Source: Subtercola sp. Z020 (GTDB taxonomy: Bacteria; Actinomycetota; Actinomycetes; Actinomycetales; Microbacteriaceae). Taken from it: a DNA stretch of 38,558 nucleotides. The notes under the pieces are model-generated. The model was not told the origin of the DNA. It worked only from the letters and a program-made list of their open reading frames with translations, and did not search any database. Both the position numbers and the translations under genes were made by a program. The DNA is taken from positions 1 to 38,558 of the forward strand of contig NZ_PSTT01000069.1 in the NCBI RefSeq assembly GCF_002931235.1. Reading direction: 5' to 3'. Shown one piece after another: positions 16,752-24,831 of this stretch. Each line of letters opens with the position of its first letter. Position 1 is the first letter of the stretch.

Positions 16752-18440
16752 TCAGGCGCGCGGCCCGAGCGCGGCGTGCACCGAGCGCACGGCGCTGGCC
16801 CCTTCACCCACCGCCGCAGCCACCCGCTTCATCGAACCGTGGCGCACGTCGCCGGCGGCGAAGACCCCGGGGATGCTCGTCTCGAACGGCAGCGGGGCCC
16901 GGCCGAGCACGGTCCACTCCTCGGGAAGCTCCGCGGCGGGCAGGTCGCTGTCGGTGAGCACGAAGCCGTCGGCGTCGAGCAGCACGCGGTCGGTGAGCAA
17001 TTGGCCCCTGCGGGCGTCGAGCCACTGTGTCGCCGGGTCGGCGCCGATGAAACAGAACAGGCCGCTGCACTCACGCTGTTCGGTCTCGCCGGTCACTGTG
17101 TCGGTGAGCGTGATGCCCGAAAGCGAGGCCTCGCCCGCCAGCGCCGTCACCTGCGACGACGTGCGGATCTCGACGTTGGGGTGGGCACGCAGCCTGTCGA
17201 CGAGGTAGGCCGACATCGTGCTCTCGATGTCGGGCCGCCGAACGACCACGGTCACCCTCGCTCCACGCGAGGCGAGGAACAGGGCCGCCTGGCCCGACGA
17301 GTTCGCGCCGCCGATCACCGTGGTGGCGTTCTGGCCGCAGGCCCGCGCCTCGATCTCGGTGGCCGCGTAGTAGATGCCGGCGCCCTCGAAGTGCGACCAC
17401 CGGGGCAGGGGAAGCGACCGGTACCGGGCACCCGAGGCGATGATGACTGCCCGGGACTGGATGACGGTGCCGTCGTCGAGCTGCACCCGCAGTTGCCCGC
17501 CGAGAGTGTCGACGCCCTGCACCCGGCACGGGCTGTACAGCTTCGCCCCGAACTTCTCGGCCTGCACCATGGCCCGTGCGGTCAGCTCGCCGCCGCTCAG
17601 CCCCGAGGGAAAGCCGAGGTAGTTCTCGATCCGGGAGCTCGACGCCGCCTGTCCGCCGGTGCCCACCGCGTCGAGTAGAACGGTCTCGAGCCCTTCGCTC
17701 GCACCGTACATCGCCGCTGCGAGCCCGGCCGGGCCGGCACCGACCACCGCGAGGTCGACCCTGCCCCCCGGCGTGTTCCGGTACGACAGGCCGAGGTGCT
17801 CGGCCAGTTCGCCGGGTGTGGCGTTCCGCAACACGGCGTCGGGCAGAATGACCGCGGGCAGGTCGCCCGGCTGCAGCCGGGTGACGCCGAGCAGGGCCTG
17901 CCCCGCCACGCTGTCGGAGTCGAACCAGAGGTGCGCCAGCTGCTGCCGGGCCGCGTAGGTGCGAAGGGCGAGCGACTCGGCCGAGAACGCCGGCCCGATG
18001 ATCTCGATGCTGCGCGCGCCGACACCCTCCCGCAGGCTGGCCCGCCGGGCCACGAAGGCCCGCAGCAGAAGATCGCTGAGATCGGGCTCGTCGGCCATCA
18101 GCCGCCGGAACCGGGGCGGCGAGATGTGGTGCAGGATGCCCGGCTGCAGCACGCGCGCCGTGAGGTAGAGCGTCTGCCCGGTCAGCAGGTTGAGCTCACC
18201 GGTGAAGTGGCCCGGGCCGTACAGCCGCACCCGCTCCTCCGTGGAGTCGACCGTGGCGACCTGCACGATCTCCACCTCGCCGCTCTCGATGACGATCAGA
18301 TCGAGGTCGGTGTCGCCGGCGCGGAACAGCACGTCGCCCGCCCCGACCGATCTCCGCTCGCCGTACTGGGCGAGTCGTTTCAGCTGATCGGCACTGAGGG
18401 TCGGCGAGACATCCTGGGGTGACGCGTACGGAGCGGTCAT
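16752..18440 (-). CDS. Cyclic-nucleotide-domain flavoprotein (thioredoxin reductase-like, lacks CxxC)
   Basis: 562 residues in three parts. Residues ~15-140: cyclic-nucleotide-binding domain (GDVLFRAGDTDLDLIVIESGEVEI, FTGELNLLTGQ). Residues ~155-240: a thioredoxin-like fold segment without active-site Cys. Residues ~245-562: FAD/NADPH reductase with VVGAGPAGLAAAMYGASEG, the second nucleotide site VIGGANSSGQAALFLASRG, and GVFAAGDVRHGSMKRVAAAVGEG. At the position of the thioredoxin reductase CATC pair the sequence reads IYYAATEIEARAC, so the dithiol is missing and ordinary disulfide reduction is unlikely. It is separated by 17 bases from a divergent zinc-finger gene. Predicted: an NAD(P)H-dependent flavoenzyme gated by a nucleotide or membrane cue; the substrate is unknown. 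Confidence 0.88.
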   Translation of the reverse strand: MTAPYASPQDVSPTLSADQLKRLAQYGERRSVGAGDVLFRAGDTDLDLIVIESGEVEIVQVATVDSTEERVRLYGPGHFTGELNLLTGQTLYLTARVLQPGILHHISPPRFRRLMADEPDLSDLLLRAFVARRASLREGVGARSIEIIGPAFSAESLALRTYAARQQLAHLWFDSDSVAGQALLGVTRLQPGDLPAVILPDAVLRNATPGELAEHLGLSYRNTPGGRVDLAVVGAGPAGLAAAMYGASEGLETVLLDAVGTGGQAASSSRIENYLGFPSGLSGGELTARAMVQAEKFGAKLYSPCRVQGVDTLGGQLRVQLDDGTVIQSRAVIIASGARYRSLPLPRWSHFEGAGIYYAATEIEARACGQNATTVIGGANSSGQAALFLASRGARVTVVVRRPDIESTMSAYLVDRLRAHPNVEIRTSSQVTALAGEASLSGITLTDTVTGETEQRECSGLFCFIGADPATQWLDARRGQLLTDRVLLDADGFVLTDSDLPAAELPEEWTVLGRAPLPFETSIPGVFAAGDVRHGSMKRVAAAVGEGASAVRSVHAALGPRA

Positions 18441-18444
18441 GGTC

Positions 18445-18454
18445 TAGCATCCTA
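18445..18454. promoter_or_regulatory. Overlapping divergent leaderless -10 boxes
   Basis: Plus strand TAGCAT (18445-18450) ends seven bases before the GTG at 18458. Minus strand TAGGAT (18454-18449) ends eight bases before the ATG at 18440. The boxes overlap by two bases inside the near-palindrome CTAGCATCCTAG, so polymerase probably cannot occupy both at once. Confidence 0.5.
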
Positions 18455-18457
18455 GTT

Positions 18458-18805
18458 GTGAGCGCAGAAGACGGCATCGATCCCGACGTTCCCCCGAGTG
18501 GCACAGACTGCGTCGAGTGCGACGCAGAGGGTCTGTGGTGGCTCCACCTGCGGCGCTGCGCCGAGTGCGGGCACGTCGGCTGCTGCGACGACTCGCTGGC
18601 CAAGCACGCGACGGCCCACTTCCGCCAGACCGGTCACCGCGTCATCCAGAGCTTCGAACCCGGCGAGACGTGGATGTTCGACTACGTGACCAACGACTTC
18701 GTCGACGGGCCGCCGCTGGCCGCCCCGACCCACCACCCGCTGTCGCAGACGACGCCCGGCCCCGCCGAGCGGGTGCCGGCCGACTGGCAGAGCCAGCTCG
18801 GGTGA
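18458..18805 (+). CDS. UBP-type zinc finger protein
   Basis: 115 residues. A complete ZnF-UBP pattern: TDCVECDAEG, RRCAECGHVGCCDDS, KHATAHFRQTGHRVIQSFEPGETWMF. The Cys/His ligands fit a zinc-bound fold; in eukaryotes this domain binds the free C terminus of ubiquitin, and bacterial versions have no settled role. The GTG start at 18458 has no ribosome site and a -10 box seven bases ahead. The stop overlaps the monooxygenase start (GTGA). From memory, this finger often neighbours cyclic-nucleotide flavoproteins in actinobacteria, which suggests a partnership; this needs checking by neighbourhood counts. Confidence 0.88.
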   Translation: MSAEDGIDPDVPPSGTDCVECDAEGLWWLHLRRCAECGHVGCCDDSLAKHATAHFRQTGHRVIQSFEPGETWMFDYVTNDFVDGPPLAAPTHHPLSQTTPGPAERVPADWQSQLG

Positions 18806-20259
18806 GCGCGAAGCAGCTCGTTCTCGGTGCGTTCGAAGAACTGACCCCGAGCTTCATCAGCAACGGCTGGCCGCACGAACGCAGCGACCCGGCCGGTTTC
18901 GCCGGCCTCCCCTACTGGCAGGAGCTGAGCCGGCAGCTGGATGCCGCGGGCTTCGACTTTCTCTTCTTCGCCGACGCCCTCGGCTACCCGATGCACGAAC
19001 AGGTCTCACCCTCCGGCGAGGTCACGTTCGAGATCCCCGACGTCGTGGTGCGGGAGGCCGTGCAGTTCCCGGTGCACGACCCCCTCACGATCGTCAGCGG
19101 GCTGGCGGCCACGGTCGAGCGCCTCGGCTTCGTGGTCACCGCTTCGACGACAGCCGAGCATCCGTTCCTCCTCGCCCGCCGCTTCGCGAGCCTCGACCAC
19201 CTGACCGCGGGCCGCATCGGCTGGAACGTCGTCACGAGCGACATGCAGACCGCGCTGGTGCGACTGCTCGGCCAGACCGATGTGACACCGCACGACGAAC
19301 GCTACGCCCGGGCGGACGAATTCGTCGACCTCACGCTGAAGCTCTGGGAGGGCGGCTGGTCAGACGACGCTGCCGTCGTCGACAAGGCCACGCGGGTGTT
19401 CACCGACCCCTCGAAGGTGCACCGCATCACGCACGAGGGCCGCTACTTCTCGCTCGACGGGCTCTTCCCCGTGAGCCCGTCGCTGCAGCGCACGCCGACC
19501 CTGTTCCAGGCGGGCTCCTCGGCGAGCGGCCGGGAGTTCGCGAGCCGCATCGCCGAGTGCGTCTTCATCCAGGAACGCGATCCCGCCCAGGCCGCGCGCA
19601 CGGTGCGCGACATCCGCGACAGGGTCGAACGACGTGGCCGCGACCGCGACTCGGTGAAGATCATCAACAGCATCTCCGTGGTCGTGGGCGCGACGGATGA
19701 AGAGGCCCAGGCGGCCAGGCGCGCCCTCACCGCCGCGCCGAGCCGCGACGCGATGGCCGCGCTCTTTCTCGGCTGGAGCGGGGTCAACCTGCTCGGCCTC
19801 GACCCCGCGACACCGATCGACGAGCTCTCGACCGAGGTCGGGCAGACCACCCTCGCCATGTACCAGGGGCAGGGGGCGACGGTCGGCAGCGTGCTCGACC
19901 GGCTCGCCGAAACGCTCGGCGGAACCAAGATCACCGGAACAGCCGAACACGCGGCCGACGAGATCGAGACGCTCGCCCGCGAGACCGACGTCGACGGGTT
20001 CCTCATCGAGCACAGCTACGGCGGGCTCGCGACCTACCGGGAGTTCATCGACGGCGTGATGCCGCTGCTCCGGGAGCGCGGCCTGCTGCCGGCTGAGCCG
20101 CGGGGCGGCACGCTCCGCGAACGCCTCACGGGCACGCCGACGCCGCGGCTCGGCCCGGCGCACCCGGGAGCCGGGTTCCGGCCCGGTGCAGGTACCGCTG
20201 CCTATCCCGGTGGCGCTGCCGACCCCGCTGCGCCGCCCGCGAGCGCGGCCGCCGGCTGA
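18802..20259 (+). CDS. LLM-class flavin-dependent monooxygenase (NtaA/SnaA/DszA family)
   Basis: 485 residues with a luciferase-like barrel. Typical of the NtaA/SnaA/SoxA group: the start LVLGAFEEL, the segment AGRIGWNVVTSD, RYARADEFVDLTLKLWEGG, and LFQAGSSASGREFASRIAECVF. Such enzymes use FMNH2 supplied by a separate reductase to oxidise C-S, C-N or other substrates, often in sulfur or nitrogen scavenging. The GTG overlaps the zinc-finger stop by four bases, so the two are co-translated. The last ~45 residues are Pro/Ala/Gly-rich and probably disordered. The true substrate cannot be told. The flavoprotein gene opposite is a speculative source of electrons. Confidence 0.88.
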   Translation: MSAKQLVLGAFEELTPSFISNGWPHERSDPAGFAGLPYWQELSRQLDAAGFDFLFFADALGYPMHEQVSPSGEVTFEIPDVVVREAVQFPVHDPLTIVSGLAATVERLGFVVTASTTAEHPFLLARRFASLDHLTAGRIGWNVVTSDMQTALVRLLGQTDVTPHDERYARADEFVDLTLKLWEGGWSDDAAVVDKATRVFTDPSKVHRITHEGRYFSLDGLFPVSPSLQRTPTLFQAGSSASGREFASRIAECVFIQERDPAQAARTVRDIRDRVERRGRDRDSVKIINSISVVVGATDEEAQAARRALTAAPSRDAMAALFLGWSGVNLLGLDPATPIDELSTEVGQTTLAMYQGQGATVGSVLDRLAETLGGTKITGTAEHAADEIETLARETDVDGFLIEHSYGGLATYREFIDGVMPLLRERGLLPAEPRGGTLRERLTGTPTPRLGPAHPGAGFRPGAGTAAYPGGAADPAAPPASAAAG

Positions 20260-20276
20260 GACCCGCCGCTAGCCGG
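20252..20276. terminator. Short hairpin spanning both converging stop codons
   Basis: CCGGCT (20252-20257) pairs with AGCCGG (20271-20276). The stem touches the TGA of the monooxygenase gene and the TAG of ppc, which converge with nine bases between them. At 6 bp it is a weak candidate. Confidence 0.3.
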
Positions 20277-22941
20277 TGTTCTGCAGCCCGGCGGCGACCC
20301 CGTTCACGGCGAGCAGCAGCAACTGGTGCGGCTCATCGAGCGGGTCGGTGCTGCCGGAGGCGCGGATCTGCCGCAGTGCCCTCAGCTGCAGCAGCGACAG
20401 CGCGTCGACGTACGGACTCCGCAGGTGCACCGCCCGGCGGAGCACCGGGCGCGCCTCGAGCAGCTCGGCGTGACCGGTGGTGCGGGCGACCCATTCGCGG
20501 GTGAGCTCCATCTCCTCGAGCACCAGGGCGGCGAGGTCGTCGCGGTCACCGAGCGCCAGGTACCGCTTCGCCAGGCGCAGGTCGGTCTTCGCCAGTGACA
20601 TCTCGACATTGTCGATCATGGCGGTGAAGAGCGGCCAGCGGGAGTAGGCATCCTGCAGCACGTCGACGTCGCCGACGGCGGCGAGCGCGGAACCGAGGCC
20701 GAACCAGCCGGTCAGGTTGATGCGCGCCTGCGTCCACGCGAACACCCACGGAATGGCCCGCAGGTCTTCGAGAGACTCGATCGAGAGCCCGCGGCGTGCC
20801 GGGCGGGAGCCGAGCGCGAGCAGCCCGACCTCTTCGAGCGGCGTCACCTGCGCGAACCACTGGGGGAAGCCCTCGCGCTTGATGAGGTCGTAGAAGCGTT
20901 CGCGGGAGCGGGCATCCATCGTCTCTGCCACGCCCGCGAAGTCTTCGGTCGCCGAGCGGTTCGCCTCTTCGTTCGAGGGGCTGGAGGCCAGCAGGGTCGC
21001 GGCGGCCATCTGCTCGATGTGCCGGGCGGCGATCGTCTTGTCGCCGTACTGCGCGAAGATCACCTCGCCCTGCTCGGTGAGCTTGAAGCGGCCCTCCACC
21101 GACCCGGGCGGCTGGGCGAGCACGGCTTCGTTGGCTGGCCCACCGCCGCGCCCGAGGGCTCCCCCGCGGCCGTGGAACAGCGTCAGCACGATGTCGTTCT
21201 GCTCGGCCCACTCGGAGATGCGCTGCTGGGCCGAGTAGAGCGCGAGCGTGGCCGACACGGGTCCCACGTCTTTCGACGAGTCGGAGTAACCGAGCATGAC
21301 CTCGAGCCGCCGCCCTGTGGCTTCGAGCCTCGCCTTCACGGCAGGCAACTCGATCATCTCGGCGAGGATCGTCGTGCTCGCGGCGAGGTCGTCGAACGTC
21401 TCGAACAGCGGCACGGCATCGAGCACCGGAGCCGCCTCGGGCGAACCCATCGCCGCCTCGGCCAGTTCGTAGACCGTGGCGAGGTCTGCGGAGGACTGCG
21501 TGAACGAGACGATGTAGCGCCGGGCGGCCTGCTGGCCGTAGCGGCGTTGCAGGAACGCGATCGTGCGGTAGACGTCGAGCACCTCGAGGGTCATCTCGCC
21601 GAGCGGCCCGCCCGCCCTCACCTCGTCGAGGGCCTGGCGGTGCACCTTCGAGTGCTGGCGCACCTCGAGTTCGGCGAGGTGGAAGCCGAACGTCTCGACC
21701 TGCCAGATCAGCCCCTGCAGCTCGCCGTTCGCGCTGCGGAGCGCGCCGGCCGCGGCGAGGGACTGCTGGATGACGCGCAGGTCGCTGAGCAGCTCGTCGG
21801 GGTTCTGGTAGCCGAGGTCGGCGTCGCGGCGGCGCGTGGCGGCGATGCGCTCGGCCACCACCAGCAGCACCCTGCGGTGGGGTTCGTTCGGAGCGCGGGT
21901 GCCGATCTGCGACGTGACGTCGCCCGCGAAACTGCGCTGCGTCTCCCAGAGGCCGGTGAGGGCACGGCTCGCCGGAGTGTCGGCCTCTGTGAGGGTGAGC
22001 GTGCGGCCGATGCGGGTGGCGACATGCTCGAGGCCGAGCAGGATGTGCTCCGACGCGATCGCGGCCGCCGCCTTCGTCACGGCGGCCGTCACGAACGGGT
22101 TGCCGTCGCGGTCGGCGGCGATCCAGCTGCCGAGACGGAGGAACGCGGGCGCCTCGGTCGGCCGCGAACCGGCGGCGCTTCCGAGCAGCCAGTCGTCGAG
22201 CATCCGGTAGACCCTCGGAACCACCTCGAACAGTGTCTGGTCGAAGATGCTCATCGCCGTGCGCACCTCGTCGAGAGGGGTCGGCCGCGTCGTGCGGAGC
22301 GGGGAGGTGCGCCAGAGCACGTCGATCTCCTCGAGCAGGCGCCTGTCGTTCTCGTCTGCTGTCAGGGTGTCGGGCAGCAGGTGGTCGCGGGCCTCGAGGA
22401 GCTCGCTGATGCGGCGGATTCCGGATGCGACGGCCCGCCGCCGCGCTTCAGTCGGGTGTGCGGTCAGCACCGGGTGGAACCGCAGGTTCTCGAGCCGCCT
22501 CTTCGTCTCGGCTTCGCCCACCTCAAAGACGAGCTGCTCGATCGCTCCCGGGAGCGAATCGGCCGGAACGGCGTCGGCCGTGGCATCCCGCGCGCGAAGC
22601 ACACGCACGCGGTGGTGCTCCTCGGCCAGGTTCGAGAGGTGGAAGTAGCAGGTGAAGGCGCGAGCCACCTGTTCGGCACGCTCGGGGGTGAACGAGTCGA
22701 CGAGACGCTCGGCGTCTTCGATCGAGACGGAGCCCGAGTCGGCACCAGCCCCGGCGCTCTCGCCCTCGTAGGCCGCGATGGTGAGGGCCCGCAGCTGCTC
22801 GACGTCGTGCAGCAGAGCCTCACCGCCCGCCTCGGCCAGCACCCGGCCGAGCAGTGCGCCCAGCAGTCGAACATCGTTCCGGAGGTCTTCGTCTACCTCG
22901 TCGCGGATTCCTTGACGGGTGGGATCGGGGAATGTGCTCAC
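20269..22941 (-). CDS. ppc: Phosphoenolpyruvate carboxylase
   Basis: 890 residues. Converts PEP and bicarbonate to oxaloacetate to refill the TCA cycle, which also drains through the 2-oxoglutarate enzyme in this window. Catalytic motifs: VLTAHPTEARRRA (active-site His), GYSDSSKDVGP (Lys) and LFHGRGGALGRGGGP (Arg/Gly loop). It ends in the conserved QNTG. The GTG start at 22941 lies six bases after a TACCGT box, so the transcript is probably leaderless; an ATG at 22974 would add eleven residues of unlikely sequence. It is divergent from the MarP-type gene and convergent with the monooxygenase. Confidence 0.96.
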   Translation of the reverse strand: MSTFPDPTRQGIRDEVDEDLRNDVRLLGALLGRVLAEAGGEALLHDVEQLRALTIAAYEGESAGAGADSGSVSIEDAERLVDSFTPERAEQVARAFTCYFHLSNLAEEHHRVRVLRARDATADAVPADSLPGAIEQLVFEVGEAETKRRLENLRFHPVLTAHPTEARRRAVASGIRRISELLEARDHLLPDTLTADENDRRLLEEIDVLWRTSPLRTTRPTPLDEVRTAMSIFDQTLFEVVPRVYRMLDDWLLGSAAGSRPTEAPAFLRLGSWIAADRDGNPFVTAAVTKAAAAIASEHILLGLEHVATRIGRTLTLTEADTPASRALTGLWETQRSFAGDVTSQIGTRAPNEPHRRVLLVVAERIAATRRRDADLGYQNPDELLSDLRVIQQSLAAAGALRSANGELQGLIWQVETFGFHLAELEVRQHSKVHRQALDEVRAGGPLGEMTLEVLDVYRTIAFLQRRYGQQAARRYIVSFTQSSADLATVYELAEAAMGSPEAAPVLDAVPLFETFDDLAASTTILAEMIELPAVKARLEATGRRLEVMLGYSDSSKDVGPVSATLALYSAQQRISEWAEQNDIVLTLFHGRGGALGRGGGPANEAVLAQPPGSVEGRFKLTEQGEVIFAQYGDKTIAARHIEQMAAATLLASSPSNEEANRSATEDFAGVAETMDARSRERFYDLIKREGFPQWFAQVTPLEEVGLLALGSRPARRGLSIESLEDLRAIPWVFAWTQARINLTGWFGLGSALAAVGDVDVLQDAYSRWPLFTAMIDNVEMSLAKTDLRLAKRYLALGDRDDLAALVLEEMELTREWVARTTGHAELLEARPVLRRAVHLRSPYVDALSLLQLRALRQIRASGSTDPLDEPHQLLLLAVNGVAAGLQNTG

Positions 22942-22947
22942 TCCTGT

Positions 22948-22953
22948 ACGGTA
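22948..22953 (-). promoter_or_regulatory. -10 box of ppc (leaderless start)
   Basis: TACCGT on the minus strand ends six bases before the GTG at 22941. It has the same hexamer as the guaB1 box and the same spacing class as hisN and cysK. Confidence 0.45.
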
Positions 22954-23027
22954 CCGCCCCGAGATGAGCAGCATGTTTCGTGGGCGGCGCAGGTACTGTC
23001 CAGCTTCATCCGACAGATTGGTCGTCT

Positions 23028-24227
23028 ATGGAAATCGCCGTCGACCTCGTGCTCGCCATCGCCGGCCTCCTCGCCATCGTCGCGGGCTGGGGTCGCGGCG
23101 CCCTGGTGATGGCCGCATCCCTGGCGGGCATCGCCGCGGGCGCGTGGATCGCGACCATCGTCGCTCCGCTGGCGGTCACCGAGCTCGCCGAGCACGGTTG
23201 GACGAGCTCGCTGCAGCGCTCGATCGCCGCGGGCGTCGTGTTCGTGCTGTGCATCGTCATTGCGTCGTGGCTGCTCGGAACACTCGCCCTGCTCGTTCGT
23301 CGCGCGATCGGCCGCGTCAAGGTCGTTCGGGGCATCGACTCGCTCGGCGGGGCGCTCATGGGCGCTGTGGCCTGGGCGGTCGTCGTCTGGCTCGCAGGCG
23401 GGTTCCTGCTCTCGACCGGGCAGTTGCAGGCCACCCAGCTCGTCAACTCGTCGAAGATCGTCTCGACGATGAACGTGCTCGCCCCTGTGCCCGCCACGAC
23501 GGCCCTCGGAACGCTCGACGGCGCGCTCGGCAGCGCGGGATTCCCCACGGTCTTCGCCGACGGCGCCGAGATCATCGCCGGAGCGCAGGCACCCGACGAC
23601 GGCATACCCGGGGCCGTCGACGACGCCTCGGGCAGCGTGGTGAAGATCTTCTCCTCCGCTCCCAACTGCAACACCGATGCCGAGGGCAGCGGGTGGGTGG
23701 TCGCCGACGACCGCGTCATCACGAACGCGCACGTCGTCGCCGGCAGCAGCGAGATCTATGCGCAGGTGCGCGGGTCGGGGGCCCTGCTGCCGGCCCGCCT
23801 CGTCGTGTACGACCCCGAGCGCGACCTGGCGGTGCTCGACGTCTCCGACCTGTCTGTGTCCCCGCTCGCGCTCGGCACCGACCTCGGCGCCTCCGACCCG
23901 GCGGTCGTCGCCGGGTACCCGGAGAACGGCCCCTTCGTCACGGCGAACGCCCGGGTGCGCCAGGTGGTGCAGGCGACCGGCCTCGACATCTACGGCGAGC
24001 AGAACGTCACGCGGGAGATCTACTCGCTGCGGGGCACGGTGCTGCCGGGCAACTCGGGTGGCCCGCTGCTCGACACCAGCGGCGACGTGGTGGGCGTCGT
24101 GTTCGCCCGCTCGACGACCGACGCCGACACGGGGTACGCGATGACGCTGGCCGAGATCGAGCCCGTCACCTCGGCGGCTGCCGCGGCATCCACCGCCGTC
24201 AGCTCAGGAGCCTGCCAGTCCGACTGA
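23028..24227 (+). CDS. marP: MarP-type membrane serine protease (CvpA + trypsin-like)
   Basis: 399 residues, close to the ~397 of mycobacterial MarP. N-terminal four-helix CvpA-like membrane domain (about 1-135), then an extracytoplasmic chymotrypsin-fold protease. The triad is visible: His in VITNAHVVAG, Asp in ERDLAVLDV, Ser in LPGNSGGPLLD. Two cysteines, in APNCNTDAEG and in the C-terminal GACQSD, match the positions of the disulfide reported for the mycobacterial enzyme. MarP in mycobacteria supports acid and oxidative stress survival by cutting a peptidoglycan hydrolase. Start taken at ATG 23028; an upstream ATG at 22980 adds 16 non-typical residues. It is divergent from ppc. Confidence 0.9.
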   Translation: MEIAVDLVLAIAGLLAIVAGWGRGALVMAASLAGIAAGAWIATIVAPLAVTELAEHGWTSSLQRSIAAGVVFVLCIVIASWLLGTLALLVRRAIGRVKVVRGIDSLGGALMGAVAWAVVVWLAGGFLLSTGQLQATQLVNSSKIVSTMNVLAPVPATTALGTLDGALGSAGFPTVFADGAEIIAGAQAPDDGIPGAVDDASGSVVKIFSSAPNCNTDAEGSGWVVADDRVITNAHVVAGSSEIYAQVRGSGALLPARLVVYDPERDLAVLDVSDLSVSPLALGTDLGASDPAVVAGYPENGPFVTANARVRQVVQATGLDIYGEQNVTREIYSLRGTVLPGNSGGPLLDTSGDVVGVVFARSTTDADTGYAMTLAEIEPVTSAAAAASTAVSSGACQSD

Positions 24228-24246
24228 GCCGGTCTGCCACGCCCGA

Positions 24247-24741
24247 TCAGCGCGCGCGGCCCTCGCATTCGGTCAGCACGCCGCGGAGGGTCGTCTCGAG
24301 AGCTGCGGCCTGGGCCGCGCTGAGCCCGCCCGTGAGGGCGCGCTCGAGGTCGAGTTGCGCAGGAAGTGCGCCGTCGATGCGTTCGACGCCGAGCGCGGTG
24401 GCGACCACCGTGACGACCCGGCGGTCGGCACTGGTGTGTTCGCGCCGGGCCAGCCCCGCGCGCTCGAGAGCGACGAGGCGCTTCGTGATCGAGGCATTCG
24501 AGGCCGCCAGCAACTTCGCCAGCTGCGACGGTGTCAGGGCGACGGATGATCGACGCACCGCCGAGAGCACGTCGAACTCGCCGCGGCTGAGCCCGTGCGC
24601 CGCCAGGAGCTGATCGCTGAACAGCGTCGCGAGGCGCGCGATCCGCAGGATGCGGCCCATGGTCGCCATCGGGGCCGTGTCGAGGTGCGGGTGGAGCCTC
24701 TGCCAGGAGGCTCTGGTCTCGTCGATCAGGTCGGTGGTCAT
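24247..24741 (-). CDS. MarR-family transcriptional regulator
   Basis: 164 residues. Winged helix at about 55-115: LSRGEFDVLSAVRRS, LTPSQLAKLLAASNASITKRLVALERAGLARREHTSADRRVVTV. The ASITKRL recognition helix and the DRR wing are family hallmarks. Divergent from a FUSC membrane protein across 90 bases that hold a perfect 16-bp palindrome (24748-24763). The palindrome overlaps its own TAAAAT box, six bases before the ATG. This predicts a repressor of itself and of the transporter, released by an aromatic or lipophilic compound. It converges with marP with only 19 bases between. Confidence 0.92.
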   Translation of the reverse strand: MTTDLIDETRASWQRLHPHLDTAPMATMGRILRIARLATLFSDQLLAAHGLSRGEFDVLSAVRRSSVALTPSQLAKLLAASNASITKRLVALERAGLARREHTSADRRVVTVVATALGVERIDGALPAQLDLERALTGGLSAAQAAALETTLRGVLTECEGRAR

Positions 24742-24747
24742 TCTGGT

Positions 24748-24763
24748 ATTTTACTAGTAAAAT
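24748..24763. promoter_or_regulatory. MarR operator: perfect 16-bp palindrome
   Basis: ATTTTACTAGTAAAAT is self-complementary over all 16 bases and stands out as AT-rich in a GC-rich region. By symmetry it contains TAAAAT on each strand: one ends six bases before the marR-type ATG, the other faces the FUSC gene. A dimer bound here would block both promoters. Confidence 0.8.
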
Positions 24764-24831
24764 GGTTTTCGGCGACGTGGCCTGTCTTCTCTCTCCCCTT
24801 CCCTCTTCCACCCTTCCCGGACAGGATCCCG

